Source of the DNA: Sphingobacterium tabacisoli
GTDB taxonomy: Bacteria > Bacteroidota > Bacteroidia > Sphingobacteriales > Sphingobacteriaceae
Assembly: GCF_017908035.1 (NCBI RefSeq)
Contig: NZ_JAEQMU010000001.1
Location: 620,001-684,000, forward strand
Direction of reading: 5' to 3'
Length of the DNA stretch: 64,000 nucleotides
A program made the translations under genes and the position numbers. The notes beneath the pieces were generated by a model. The model was not told the origin of the DNA. It worked only from the letters and a program-made list of their open reading frames with translations, and did not search any database. Positions 18,464 through 29,424 of the stretch are shown piece after piece. Position 1 is the stretch's first letter, and every line of letters starts with the position of its first letter.

Positions 18464-18503
18464 TTGTAATTCGTTTCTCAAAGCTATTTTTGGGAAACGA
18501 ATT
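18464..18503 (+). promoter_or_regulatory. Promoter of the phosphoesterase gene overlaid by an inverted repeat
   Basis: TTG at 18464-18466, 18 bases, then TATTTTTG at 18485-18492 is a full match to the Bacteroidota promoter. A perfect 10-bp inverted repeat, AATTCGTTTC at 18468-18477 and GAAACGAATT at 18494-18503, encloses the spacer and the -7 box. It could be an operator or an RNA hairpin ending cmk. Confidence 0.65.
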
Positions 18504-18510
18504 ATTTTAT

Positions 18511-20073
18511 ATGAACATCAAGATTTTATTGGTTAGCACGCTACTTTCTACTGCCATCGTACAGGCACAGGAGCTGGCGAAAGGAACTGTTTTTATTGAT
18601 ATTAATAAAAACGGTAAAAAGGAGAAAAATGAAAAAGGAGTAGCTGGCGTTAGTATCAGTAATGGGAGAGAGGTTGTCCAAACGGACCACAACGGAAATT
18701 ATACCCTTCCTGTTGATAACGATAATATCATTTTTGTAATCAAGCCCAGAGATTATGTATTTCCGCTCGATAAACATAATCACCCACTTTTTTATTACCT
18801 ACACAAACCTTTAGGTTCTCCGAAGTTAAAGTATACGACAGCTGATGCCACTGGAAAGTTGCCAAAATCACTGGATTTTCCAATGTACCCCCATGCGGAA
18901 CCGACCAGTTTCAAAGCATTGATTTTTGGAGATCCTCAGGCCTATACGAAAGAAGAGCTTGATTTTTTCAAGCAGGGTATCATCAATGATATCTCCGACA
19001 AGAATGCCTTCCAGTTTGGTATTAGTTTAGGTGATTTGGTCGGCGATGACCTGACGCTACATGAGCCCTACAAGGAGACGGTCGGTAGCATGGGATTACC
19101 TTGGTACAATGTCATGGGAAATCATGATATGAACTACGATGTGGTGAGCGACTCTCTTTCGGATGAGAGTTTTGAGCTTAACTTCGGTCCGAACAACTAT
19201 TCCTTCAATTACGGCAATGCCCACTTCATTATTTTAGATAATATTATTTATCCAAACCCACGTACTGGCAAAGGCTATTTGGGCGGATTTAGAAAGGACC
19301 AGCTTGATTTTGTAGAGAATGACCTGAAATTCGTGCCCAAAGACAAGCTTATCGTATTGGCATTTCACATCCCGTTAGTTCATAAAAACTCCGATGTATT
19401 CCGTAATGAGGACAGACAGCGCCTATTTGACCTTTTAAAGGATTTTCCAAATACGGTATCGCTTTCTGCGCATACACACTATCAACAGCAAAACTTTTAT
19501 GGAAAGGCAGAAGGCTGGTCGCAAACAAAACCACACCATGAATATAATGTAGGTACGACGTCTGGCGACTGGTATTCTGGACAGATTAACCAACAGGGCG
19601 TTCCAGCATCTACGATGCGTGATGGTACACCTAAGGGCTATGCTATCATGAATATCAAGGACAATGCTTATGCTTTTGACTACAAAGTCGCAGGGCAGGA
19701 GAGCAACTATCAAATCAATCTTATTGGTCCTAGCACGGTTAAGGCTAAACATACCAAACGTTATACGATTTATGCCAACTTCTTTATGGGAAGAACAGAC
19801 GATGTGATGGAGTATAGCCTAGATGGCAAAGAATGGAAGAAGATGAACCGTACCGATAGTCCGGACCCGAGTTACGAATATGAGGTGCTGAAGTTTGACA
19901 ATGCGACAGAACTTATTGAAGGACGCAGACCTTCTAACGCGGTCAATTCCACTCACCTTTGGGAAATGAAATTACCCAATTTGAAAGCAGGACCGCATCA
20001 GATTGAGGTTCGCATCAAAGATATGTACGGCGTAACGCATCACGCCACGAAAACGATAAATGTAGTGCAATAA
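18511..20073 (+). CDS. Secreted calcineurin-like phosphoesterase
   Basis: Metallophosphoesterase of 520 residues. A signal peptide MNIKILLVSTLLSTAIVQAQ precedes an SdrD/prealbumin-like beta domain (VFIDINKNGKKEKNEKGVAGV), the usual N-terminal module of this group. The catalytic domain shows the metal-binding blocks in order: FGDPQ, GDLVGD, GNHDMNYD, FHIPL and SAHTHY. A C-terminal beta domain of about 150 residues completes the metallophos_C layout. It is probably periplasmic or at the cell surface; the phosphoester substrate is unknown. ATG 18511 is the start because the in-frame TTG at 18490 is part of the -7 box. Confidence 0.9.
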   Translation: MNIKILLVSTLLSTAIVQAQELAKGTVFIDINKNGKKEKNEKGVAGVSISNGREVVQTDHNGNYTLPVDNDNIIFVIKPRDYVFPLDKHNHPLFYYLHKPLGSPKLKYTTADATGKLPKSLDFPMYPHAEPTSFKALIFGDPQAYTKEELDFFKQGIINDISDKNAFQFGISLGDLVGDDLTLHEPYKETVGSMGLPWYNVMGNHDMNYDVVSDSLSDESFELNFGPNNYSFNYGNAHFIILDNIIYPNPRTGKGYLGGFRKDQLDFVENDLKFVPKDKLIVLAFHIPLVHKNSDVFRNEDRQRLFDLLKDFPNTVSLSAHTHYQQQNFYGKAEGWSQTKPHHEYNVGTTSGDWYSGQINQQGVPASTMRDGTPKGYAIMNIKDNAYAFDYKVAGQESNYQINLIGPSTVKAKHTKRYTIYANFFMGRTDDVMEYSLDGKEWKKMNRTDSPDPSYEYEVLKFDNATELIEGRRPSNAVNSTHLWEMKLPNLKAGPHQIEVRIKDMYGVTHHATKTINVVQ

Positions 20074-20102
20074 AAAAAGGGAGCTTAAGCTCCCTTTTTT
20101 TG
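20074..20102. terminator. Bidirectional terminator between convergent genes
   Basis: A-run, GGGAGCTTAAGCTCCC, T-run. It overlaps the last codons and stop of the permease gene on the minus strand and directly follows the stop of the phosphoesterase gene. Confidence 0.92.
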
Positions 20103-21515
20103 TTTACGTGAATTGACTATGACATAGCTGACAAATAGCACAGCGAGCCATATCGGTATCAGTTCAACAGATATTTTCAGTCCTGTAAACCACATCATGA
20201 CCAGTACACCGGATAGGAATAAAAGACAGATTACATTGCTGGCCGGATAGAACAGGCTCGGAAATAGGGTCTTTTTACCTTCTTTAATCTTCTGTTTTTT
20301 GAAATATAGATGAGTCCAGCTAATCATTATCCAGTTGATGATGAGCGACGAAACCACCAATGACATTAATATCTCCAGTGCCCGCTCGGGGATTAGTTTA
20401 TTGACCACAATACAGATAGCGACTAGCGCCGCAGATACTAATATCGCTGCCGTAGGCGCATGGTTCTTGTTTAGCTTATTGAGAAACTTTGGTGCGTTCC
20501 CTTGTTCCGCCAATCCATAAAGCATTCTCGAATTACTATATACCGAACTATTGTATACAGATAAAGCCGCCGTTAGTACAATCAGGTTTAGTACATTGGC
20601 TATAATGCTCGTAAAATAATAGGTTTTATTGAAGAGGGTAAACTGGTACGAGTTCAACGAGTTAAAAACCTCTACAAAGGGACTGGTATCTGCATTAATA
20701 GTACGCCAAGGCATTAAGGAAAAGAGAATAAATAAAGCACCGACATAAAAAATCAGAATACGAATCAATACCTGATTGGTTGCTCTGGGGATATTCTTTT
20801 CTGGGTTTTCGGCTTCCGCAGCAGTGATACCTACTAATTCAAGTCCACCAAAGGAAAACATAATCATCACTAAAGCGGCCATAAGACCATGATAACTTCC
20901 ATCTTCAGCGATACCGAGCCAGCCCTTGGGAAAGAATCCGCCATCATTATAAAGATTCTTGACAGTTGCAGTCTCTCCCCCTGTCCCAGATAGCAACAGA
21001 TAAGCACCGAATATAATCATGGCCACGATAGCCACTACTTTAATAATGGAGAACCAGAATTCAGTTTCTCCATACACCTTTACAGAAGCGAGATTAATTG
21101 CATTGACGACAATAAAGAAGAAGAGACTGGATACCCATAGCGGAATTTCCGGCCACCAAAACTGAACATATACACCTATAGCTGTCAGTTCGGCCATGCT
21201 CACCAGTACATAGAGCACCCAATAGTTCCATCCAGAGGCGTAGCCTGCAAATCCTCCCCAATACTTATTAGCAAAGAAGGAAAAGCTTCCTGATACCGGT
21301 TCATCAACTACCATTTCGCCTAATTGGCGCATGATAAAGAAAGCAATGATTCCTGCAATAGCATAGCCCAAGAGGACTGAGGGGCCAGCCAGCACCGCGG
21401 CCTTTCCGATACCTAGAAATAAACCCGTACCTATCGCCCCACCTAGGGCAATCAGTTGAATGTGTCTATTTGTTAATCCCCGTTTTAGTTTTTGGTCTTT
21501 ATTGTTATCGTCCAC
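20085..21515 (-). CDS. APC-family amino acid permease
   Basis: Inner-membrane amino acid/proton symporter of 476 residues with 12 hydrophobic helices. The first helix carries the family motif LIALGGAIGTGLFLGIG, and the segment PVSGSFSFFANKYWG matches the CycA/AnsP/GabP group of the amino acid permease family. The exact amino acid cannot be told. The last codons lie within the hairpin of the shared terminator. The gene is eight bases downstream of the T9SS plug gene and probably belongs to the same transcript, although the functions seem unrelated. Confidence 0.93.
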   Translation of the reverse strand: MDDNNKDQKLKRGLTNRHIQLIALGGAIGTGLFLGIGKAAVLAGPSVLLGYAIAGIIAFFIMRQLGEMVVDEPVSGSFSFFANKYWGGFAGYASGWNYWVLYVLVSMAELTAIGVYVQFWWPEIPLWVSSLFFFIVVNAINLASVKVYGETEFWFSIIKVVAIVAMIIFGAYLLLSGTGGETATVKNLYNDGGFFPKGWLGIAEDGSYHGLMAALVMIMFSFGGLELVGITAAEAENPEKNIPRATNQVLIRILIFYVGALFILFSLMPWRTINADTSPFVEVFNSLNSYQFTLFNKTYYFTSIIANVLNLIVLTAALSVYNSSVYSNSRMLYGLAEQGNAPKFLNKLNKNHAPTAAILVSAALVAICIVVNKLIPERALEILMSLVVSSLIINWIMISWTHLYFKKQKIKEGKKTLFPSLFYPASNVICLLFLSGVLVMMWFTGLKISVELIPIWLAVLFVSYVIVNSRKQKKGA

Positions 21516-21523
21516 GATTTTGG

Positions 21524-22843
21524 TTAGTTTTTATTTTCTTTGTTATTGATAGAAGCGTTACCTACGCCTAAAAGTTCATCCCAGTAGGTTCCCGTCCGAC
21601 GATAATATACCAAGATTTGGTAGTCATTACCCGTCTGGAAGTGGCTTCCGGAGAAGGCCTCTGTAACGACTTTCCCGTCGGGTGTCACGAGTACATATTC
21701 GTAATCGTAGAGCCCTTGTTTGAGTTGTTGCTTTACCGTCCATTTCTGCGTTGTAGGATTATACTTAAGCTTGTTTGCTGGGGCACGCTGATAGTTGTTG
21801 TAACCTCCTACAAGGTAAATATCTCCCGATACATCAGTAGCCGTGCGCAGTGAAAATTCAACCTCAGCATAGTCTGCACTGATATCGGCATTCTCATAAT
21901 CTAAATTTCGGACATAGAATTTTCCGTTTTCGTCGTAGGTCGTCGCATAGGTATTGTCCCGGTTGTCTTCATCGGTAAACAATTTTATATACGCCAGGCT
22001 ATCCATTTGTATCTCCTGAATCTGCCCTGAGCCGCCTTTGAACGAGCGCAAGTCCGCATAGCGGAACTCATTGTTGGCAGGGAAGTCTAAGGTTTCGCTA
22101 TTGTTGTACTTTATCTCGCCGGTGCCGATAAACATTGGTGTGCGAAGCACCATCATATTATCCGGACGCTGGTTCTGCATGACATGCAGTTGAATATCCT
22201 GATGCGGGTTAGATATTGTCAATCCCGTCTTGATTGCGATATTTAGCTTTTGGTTGGTTAGCCTTTTATTGGCAAAGCTCGAGGATAGTATTTGAGTTTC
22301 TACAACCACCAGAGGTCTTAGTACGTAAAACTTACGCGTCAGTATCAACCGTTGCTTGTCGGCATCCTCATATACCTTTAGGAGGAAGTTCCCCGCCACC
22401 TTCGGCTTTACATATTCATTCGGGAATACGGTTTTATAATGCGTATAGTGGCGCATCGTACCCTGAGATTGTTTGAACTCGACAATACGGTCTTCATTGT
22501 ATCCTTCGGCATAATCCAATACGGATAGACGGCTAGGAGTCCAGTCGGCATTACAGTGCTCGATGCTATAGTAGTAGTCACGCACATCACCTCGAAGGTC
22601 GTCAAAAGACAAGACTAAGGATTCTGCATCGCCTAAGGTATATATCGGGAGCTGATTCTCTTTGGTCATAGGAAAGAGTTGCACTGTCTTTATGGCATCA
22701 ATATAATTGATGTTATCATACATCAGCTCTTGCTTGGGGGATTGCTCGATGGTAATACGTTTTTTTTTCTTCTTCTGTGCCTGAACTTGAAAGGACAACT
22801 GAAGAAGAACGACTATTATCGTAAAAGTTTTTATTCTTAACAT
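21524..22843 (-). CDS. Type IX secretion system plug protein (DUF5103 family)
   Basis: Exported protein of 439 residues. A signal peptide ends at VQAQ and is followed by a KKKKKR stretch; next come the family segments NINYIDAIKTVQLF, YYYSIEHCNADW and TGDIYLVGGYNNY-like sequence near the C-terminus. DUF5103 proteins include the Plug that closes the periplasmic side of the SprA/Sov channel of the type IX secretion system, a route found only in Bacteroidota. No other T9SS gene is nearby, which is usual for scattered T9SS loci. It lies between a small membrane-protein gene and the permease gene. Confidence 0.85.
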   Translation of the reverse strand: MLRIKTFTIIVVLLQLSFQVQAQKKKKKRITIEQSPKQELMYDNINYIDAIKTVQLFPMTKENQLPIYTLGDAESLVLSFDDLRGDVRDYYYSIEHCNADWTPSRLSVLDYAEGYNEDRIVEFKQSQGTMRHYTHYKTVFPNEYVKPKVAGNFLLKVYEDADKQRLILTRKFYVLRPLVVVETQILSSSFANKRLTNQKLNIAIKTGLTISNPHQDIQLHVMQNQRPDNMMVLRTPMFIGTGEIKYNNSETLDFPANNEFRYADLRSFKGGSGQIQEIQMDSLAYIKLFTDEDNRDNTYATTYDENGKFYVRNLDYENADISADYAEVEFSLRTATDVSGDIYLVGGYNNYQRAPANKLKYNPTTQKWTVKQQLKQGLYDYEYVLVTPDGKVVTEAFSGSHFQTGNDYQILVYYRRTGTYWDELLGVGNASINNKENKN

Positions 22844-22880
22844 AGAAAGGGATTCCCGTTAGGGGAGATTTATACTAACA

Positions 22881-23288
22881 TTATTTCATCTGTACGATAC
22901 GATCCACAATATACTTTGTATTGCCACGCCAAGGTACGATTCCATGATATTCTTTGTAATGTAGGTCGAAGAATTTTCCGCTGTTGGTTTCTAGTTCTCT
23001 AAATATAGAATCACTTTCGACAGAAAAGACAAATTCATTACTGGTCAATCCTCCCGCACGTCCGGCTCCGAATCCTTCTTGTATCAATTTCCCTTCGTAG
23101 GTTTTAAAGAGATTTCCCTTTTTTACCGCATAATTAAGATAGCCAGATTTCACACCTTCGCCAAACACGAAATAGTATTGGAAATAGAGAAAGCCTGCGA
23201 AAACTAACATAATAGCTAAAAATGCCCAGCCTAAAAAGCTTTTTAGCTTTGCACCTCGTTTTTTTGGGGGAGTATTTGCTTCTGTCAT
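22881..23288 (-). CDS. Small single-pass membrane protein of unknown function
   Basis: Protein of 135 residues. A basic N-terminal tail (PPKKRGAKLK) is followed by one membrane helix (FLGWAFLAIMLVFAGFLYFQYY, residues about 18-40) and a periplasmic domain of about 95 residues with a GFGAGRAGG turn and the end YIVDRIVQMK. I know no function for it. It starts the run with the T9SS plug and permease genes (37 bases before the plug gene) and has a good promoter upstream. Confidence 0.82.
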   Translation of the reverse strand: MTEANTPPKKRGAKLKSFLGWAFLAIMLVFAGFLYFQYYFVFGEGVKSGYLNYAVKKGNLFKTYEGKLIQEGFGAGRAGGLTSNEFVFSVESDSIFRELETNSGKFFDLHYKEYHGIVPWRGNTKYIVDRIVQMK

Positions 23289-23314
23289 ATGAGTTATACC
23301 ATTACTTGATAGAT

Positions 23315-23347
23315 TAAAGATACTAGATATGTTGATATAATGAGCAA
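23315..23347 (-). promoter_or_regulatory. Promoter for the membrane-protein/T9SS plug run
   Basis: On the minus strand TTG (23347-23345), 22 bases, then TATCTTTA (23322-23315), one mismatch from TAnnTTTG. The start codon lies 26 bases downstream. Confidence 0.5.
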
Positions 23348-23427
23348 ATGATTTAAAGAAAATCGTTTTCTAAATTACCTCAAGATAGACTGTAGAAAGG
23401 TTTGGATAGCGGAAGGAGTGGAGCCGA

Positions 23428-23473
23428 GAAAAAGAATCCCAACCTGACTACCGTAGGTATGCAGATTGGGATT
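23428..23473 (-). terminator. Terminator after dapA
   Basis: On the minus strand a long hairpin (AATCCCAA with TTGGGATT as outer arms, CTG/CAG and TACC/GGTA as inner arms) is followed by CTTTTTCTC. It lies 27 bases past the dapA stop and ends the acyltransferase-GT-ligA-dapA run. Confidence 0.8.
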
Positions 23474-23499
23474 GATAAAATCTTTTTGGTGGAGTGACC

Positions 23500-24378
23500 T
23501 TACCTGAGGTTTGTCATTTCTGATTTTATCAGTGCCTGCGTGGATTCTCCAATTTTTACCAACGGCAAACGAACGGTATCACCACCTATGTTTCTCTGGC
23601 TAAGAATATATTTTACTCCAGCTGGATTACCCTCTACAAAGCATAGGTCAGTAATGTTCAAAAGCTGTGTATGTATAGTTCTTGCCTCTTCGTATTTACC
23701 TTCTCTACAACGTTTCACCAGTTCAGCGACAGCCTTAGGGTAGGCGTTTCCGATGACAGATATAACGCCGACCGCGCCTAACGCCATCATCGGTAGGGTC
23801 ACGGGGTCATCACCAGATATCAATAGAAAACCCTCTGGTTTGTCTCTCAGTATTTCTGAAAACTGGCTGAAACTTCCGGAAGCTTCTTTGATAGCGACAA
23901 TGTTTGAAAAATCTTTAGCAAGGCGTAGTGTCGTCGCGGCACTCATGTTGCTTCCAGTGCGTCCAGGTACGTTATAAAGAATCAGCGGTAAGCTGGATAC
24001 GGCCGCTATCGCTTTGTAGTGTTGATATATTCCTTCTTGCGTGGGTTTATTATAGTAAGGTGATACCGAGAGGATAGCACAGTAGCCTTGGATATCAAAA
24101 TCCTTTATCTGCTGTACAATTTCCATCGTGTTGTTACCTCCGATACCAGCTACTAGCGAGATACGTCCTTTAACCTTATCTGCTGTAAATTTCCAGACCT
24201 GCTTTCGTTCTTCAGTGCTTAATGTTGCTGTCTCTCCAGTTGTACCTAGCGATACTAAGTAATTCATTCCTTCTTCAATTTGAAACTCGATAAGTTGACC
24301 TAGCGTTTCAAAATCAATTGTTCCATCTGCATTAAAAGGAGTAACTAAGGCTACTCCTGCGCCCTGAATCTCATTCAT
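23500..24378 (-). CDS. dapA: 4-hydroxy-tetrahydrodipicolinate synthase
   Basis: First committed enzyme of lysine and diaminopimelate synthesis, condensing pyruvate with aspartate semialdehyde, 292 residues. The family blocks are complete: SLGTTGETATLS near residue 43, Tyr135 in ILYNVPGRTGS, and the Schiff-base lysine Lys164 in VAIKEASGS. The AGIGGNNT and SGDDPVTLPMMALGA motifs also fit. Diaminopimelate feeds peptidoglycan. It follows ligA by 33 bases on the same strand. Confidence 0.97.
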   Translation of the reverse strand: MNEIQGAGVALVTPFNADGTIDFETLGQLIEFQIEEGMNYLVSLGTTGETATLSTEERKQVWKFTADKVKGRISLVAGIGGNNTMEIVQQIKDFDIQGYCAILSVSPYYNKPTQEGIYQHYKAIAAVSSLPLILYNVPGRTGSNMSAATTLRLAKDFSNIVAIKEASGSFSQFSEILRDKPEGFLLISGDDPVTLPMMALGAVGVISVIGNAYPKAVAELVKRCREGKYEEARTIHTQLLNITDLCFVEGNPAGVKYILSQRNIGGDTVRLPLVKIGESTQALIKSEMTNLR

Positions 24379-24411
24379 TGTTCTTAAGTCTGATTTTAAT
24401 ATATTATTTGT

Positions 24412-26496
<2,085 letters not shown>

Positions 26497-26533
26497 TTAT
26501 TCCAAAAAAAATAGATTGCATTTTAGCTGTTCG

Positions 26534-27574
26534 CTATTTGTTCTTTAAATAAAAATTATTCGTAGGTAAGTCCGAAAAATACTGCATTTTGTTCATGTAA
26601 TAGTCCCAAATTATGCATTTTTTATAAAGTCCATGTTTGTTGTAGTTCTCTGGATTTTTTTTTCTTTTGGATGCATTTTTAAAGAAGTTCAGGAAAAAAT
26701 ACTGGTGTGCTCTACTTACAGCCCAAGCATCTTTAGGTTTTCCTTTCACCAAGAAATGCAGTAACGCGAATAAGTCTAACCAAAGGCGTGCAAAAATCGC
26801 CCATACGGCCATACCGAAAGTAAGATTTTTTTGCAACATGACCAGGCTATTTCTGAAGTTGAGATAGGTCTTTTGAGGGTTGCTGGTATTTAATGTCCCT
26901 CCACCGACGTGATAGACGGTGCTTTGGGGGCAGTAGCCTATCCGGTGTCCCAGTTTCTTAAGGCGCCAACACAAGTCAATTTCTTCCATATGAGCGAAGA
27001 AATCTGCGTCAAATCCTTGCACTTGTTTCCAGGCCTCCGATTTAATAAATAAAGCCGCTCCAGTAGCCCAAAAAAGTTCCTGTTCATTGTCGTATTGCCC
27101 TTTGTCCAGTTCGACCGAATGCAATATGCGACCTCTACAGAAAGGGTAGCCGTAGGTATCCATATAGCCCCCTGCAGCTCCCGCATGTTCGAAACTTTCC
27201 TTTTTATGGAAAGAACGAATCTTAGGTTGTGCTGCGACAAAATCTTCCCTAAGCATCATTTCGATAACCGGTTCAATCCACGATGGACTCACTTCGACGT
27301 CCGAGTTCAGGAGTACGTAATAAGGAGCGTCTACCTGTTCCAGAATTTTATTGTAGCCGCCAGCAAAGCCGAAGTTTTCTTCATTTTGAATAATGCGAAT
27401 CTGGGGGAAGTTCTCCTTTACAAAAGAAATCGAATCATCCGTCGAAGCATTATCTCCGATTATAAATTCGATATTAGGATATGTACTGTTATATACAGAA
27501 GGCAAAAACTTTTCTAAGAAATATTTGCCATTCCAGTTTAATATTACAACGGCGACCTTAGGGTACTGTGTCAT
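26534..27574 (-). CDS. Family 2 glycosyltransferase
   Basis: Glycosyltransferase of 346 residues with a GT-A fold. It begins VAVVILNWNGKYFLEKFLPS, has the donor-binding DNASTDDS block and the metal-binding LLNSDVEV, and a later WATGAALFIKSEAW and EEIDLCWRLKKLG typical of rhamnosyl- and related transferases. A hydrophobic stretch near residue 260 may attach it to the membrane. Its start overlaps the acyltransferase stop by four bases, so it probably acts on a cell-envelope glycan or lipid. The acceptor is unknown. Confidence 0.9.
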   Translation of the reverse strand: MTQYPKVAVVILNWNGKYFLEKFLPSVYNSTYPNIEFIIGDNASTDDSISFVKENFPQIRIIQNEENFGFAGGYNKILEQVDAPYYVLLNSDVEVSPSWIEPVIEMMLREDFVAAQPKIRSFHKKESFEHAGAAGGYMDTYGYPFCRGRILHSVELDKGQYDNEQELFWATGAALFIKSEAWKQVQGFDADFFAHMEEIDLCWRLKKLGHRIGYCPQSTVYHVGGGTLNTSNPQKTYLNFRNSLVMLQKNLTFGMAVWAIFARLWLDLFALLHFLVKGKPKDAWAVSRAHQYFFLNFFKNASKRKKNPENYNKHGLYKKCIIWDYYMNKMQYFSDLPTNNFYLKNK

Positions 27575-28443
27575 GCTTTATCTTTTCTCTGTCTTTTCCA
27601 TCGATTGTGGGACCACAGCCAATACGGAGGTTGTTCACGGATGATTTGCTCCGTAAACTCATTATGTATTTTGGTTATTTCGTGGTCGCCATAATTAGAC
27701 GGTGTTTCTACTAAAGTTGTAAATTTACAAAAATAATATCCTCTTTTTGATTTTCTTCCGATATGACAAAAAACTACAGGATTGTTTGTCATTTTAGCGA
27801 TTCGCTCGGTGCCAGTATATACTAATGTTTCCTGATTTAAGAAGGTCATAAAGTAATCCGAATCCTGATATAATGGAGTCTGATCGGCAACAAACATGCT
27901 AATATGAGGCGTGTTTTTTAGACGGACGATATGTCTCAAGATTTGCTTCATAGGCACCATTGTCGCCCCAAATCGGGTGCGGACTCCATTGTAAATCTGA
28001 TTAATATCGTTGTTATTTAAGGGTTTGTAAATGACGAGACGCTCATAGTCGGTCATCAGCGATAACCGGTGTATTCCCAGCTCCCAGTTTCCATAATGTG
28101 CAGTGACACCTATTACGGCTTTTTCTGCATCAAAGTGTCGGTATATTTCTTCCGGGTTGAGGAGTTCGATACGCTCCTTTACCTGTTCGGGTTTGATACT
28201 GAACATCTTTATAACCTCTACAATAATATCCGGAAAGTAGCGGTAGAATTCTTTTGCAATCTGCTTTATTTCTGCTTCCGATTTTTCAGGGAAGGAGTTA
28301 CGGAGGTTCTTAAAAACAACTTTCTTCCGATAGCCAAGTAGGTGATAGATTAAGACATACAATACATCTGAGATGCCATACAACATCCAAAAAGGCATTC
28401 TGGACATCGCCTGCAAAATAAAATGTAGTATACCTTTCTTCAT
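27571..28443 (-). CDS. Lysophospholipid/lipid A acyltransferase (LpxL/HtrB-like)
   Basis: Membrane-bound acyltransferase of 290 residues. The catalytic pattern HX4E is His116 to Glu121 in AHYGNWELG, and further LpxL-type blocks follow (YKPLNN, the FVADQTP segment and PVVFCHIGRKSKRGYYF). A hydrophobic N-terminus anchors it. The family adds secondary acyl chains to lipid A or related lipids at the inner membrane. The downstream glycosyltransferase gene overlaps by four bases, which suggests envelope lipid assembly. Confidence 0.88.
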   Translation of the reverse strand: MKKGILHFILQAMSRMPFWMLYGISDVLYVLIYHLLGYRKKVVFKNLRNSFPEKSEAEIKQIAKEFYRYFPDIIVEVIKMFSIKPEQVKERIELLNPEEIYRHFDAEKAVIGVTAHYGNWELGIHRLSLMTDYERLVIYKPLNNNDINQIYNGVRTRFGATMVPMKQILRHIVRLKNTPHISMFVADQTPLYQDSDYFMTFLNQETLVYTGTERIAKMTNNPVVFCHIGRKSKRGYYFCKFTTLVETPSNYGDHEITKIHNEFTEQIIREQPPYWLWSHNRWKRQRKDKA

Positions 28444-28646
28444 TCGTAAATTGTTGTCTTTTAAATAGCCTCATGGAATACCCCATGTATTTTGTCCCGT
28501 TTCGACAGTTCTTTCTACATGGATAGTTCGCTCGCCGAGGTGGTGAAGTTTTCGTTACGCAAACTTATATAAAATGCTTAGCATTCGCGAATACCTAGTC
28601 AAAAAAGACGTAGAATAAAGCATGGAGAAATCCGCTTACTGCGTTT

Positions 28647-28682
28647 TTGTGTCGGAAATATGCTTTAATAACGCTATTTTTG
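28647..28682 (+). promoter_or_regulatory. Promoter for the wbqC-like gene
   Basis: TATTTTTG at 28675-28682 is a full TAnnTTTG match; a TTG at 28647-28649 lies 25 bases upstream, slightly far. The start codon is 29 bases downstream. The 268-base divergent gap 28444-28711 otherwise holds only short palindromes such as AATGC-TTA-GCATT. Confidence 0.5.
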
Positions 28683-28711
28683 TTGCAGAATCCAAAGTTA
28701 GTTTTTAAAAT

Positions 28712-29320
28712 ATGTCAATTCCAGTCCTGTTATCTGCAAATTATCTTCCTCCAGTGTCGTATTTTCACGCTATTGCGCAAAATCCGGGTACGGTTCTTAT
28801 CGACCAGTACGAGCATTTTCCAAAGCAGACCTATAGGAGCAGGACACATATCGCAACAGCGAATGGAATTTTGGATCTTATGATTCCGATACAACATGGC
28901 CGTAAGGAACATGTCGCCATGAAGGAAGTCAAGATTAGCTATGACCACGATTGGCAAAGGCTACACTGGTCCAGTATACAGACCGCTTACCGTAGCTCTG
29001 CTTATTTTGAATACTACGAAGATGAGTTTGCACCATTTTATGAGCGCAAGTTTGACTATCTTTTTGATTTTAATTTGGAGCAACTTCAATTGACCCTACA
29101 GTTGTTGAAGTTACCCAGAGAGCTACAACGGACGGAAGCTTATACGAAGAATTATGAAGGTCTAGACTTTAGAACTTCAATTCACCCGAAAAAGCCTTCA
29201 GTATATGCTAATCCTAAAGCGTATTATCAGGTATTTGAAGAGCGCACAGGGTTTCAGCCCAATGTTAGTATCATAGACTTACTTTTTAATCAAGGTCCAC
29301 AGAGCAAAATGTTCTTGTAG
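28712..29320 (+). CDS. WbqC-family protein
   Basis: Protein of 202 residues with the family start LLSANYLPPVSYFHAI and the central block RTHIATANGILDLMIPI, followed by HDWQRLHWSSIQTAYRSSAYFEYY. WbqC-like proteins occur in O-antigen and polysaccharide clusters, but a catalytic role is not established. No signal peptide is present. It stands alone, divergent from the acyltransferase/glycosyltransferase pair, which would fit an envelope polysaccharide role (inference). Confidence 0.88.
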   Translation: MSIPVLLSANYLPPVSYFHAIAQNPGTVLIDQYEHFPKQTYRSRTHIATANGILDLMIPIQHGRKEHVAMKEVKISYDHDWQRLHWSSIQTAYRSSAYFEYYEDEFAPFYERKFDYLFDFNLEQLQLTLQLLKLPRELQRTEAYTKNYEGLDFRTSIHPKKPSVYANPKAYYQVFEERTGFQPNVSIIDLLFNQGPQSKMFL

Positions 29321-29424
29321 TCCGTAAAGATTCGAGCAACTAAATCTACACCTTTCGAAAAACTATATAGGGACATCATTGTTATAGTGGACGTACGATG
29401 TTACGAACCTTTTAACACATAACA

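Noticed and set aside
18490-18510. TTG start of the phosphoesterase at 18490
   Set aside because: The TTG is part of the TATTTTTG promoter box, and the signal peptide begins at ATG 18511.
27095-27517. 140-codon open frame antisense to the glycosyltransferase gene
   Set aside because: Shadow frame; composition not protein-like.
28444-28711. tRNA or other stable RNA in the acyltransferase/wbqC gap
   Set aside because: No TPsiC-like segment, no acceptor stem and no long-range pairing seen.
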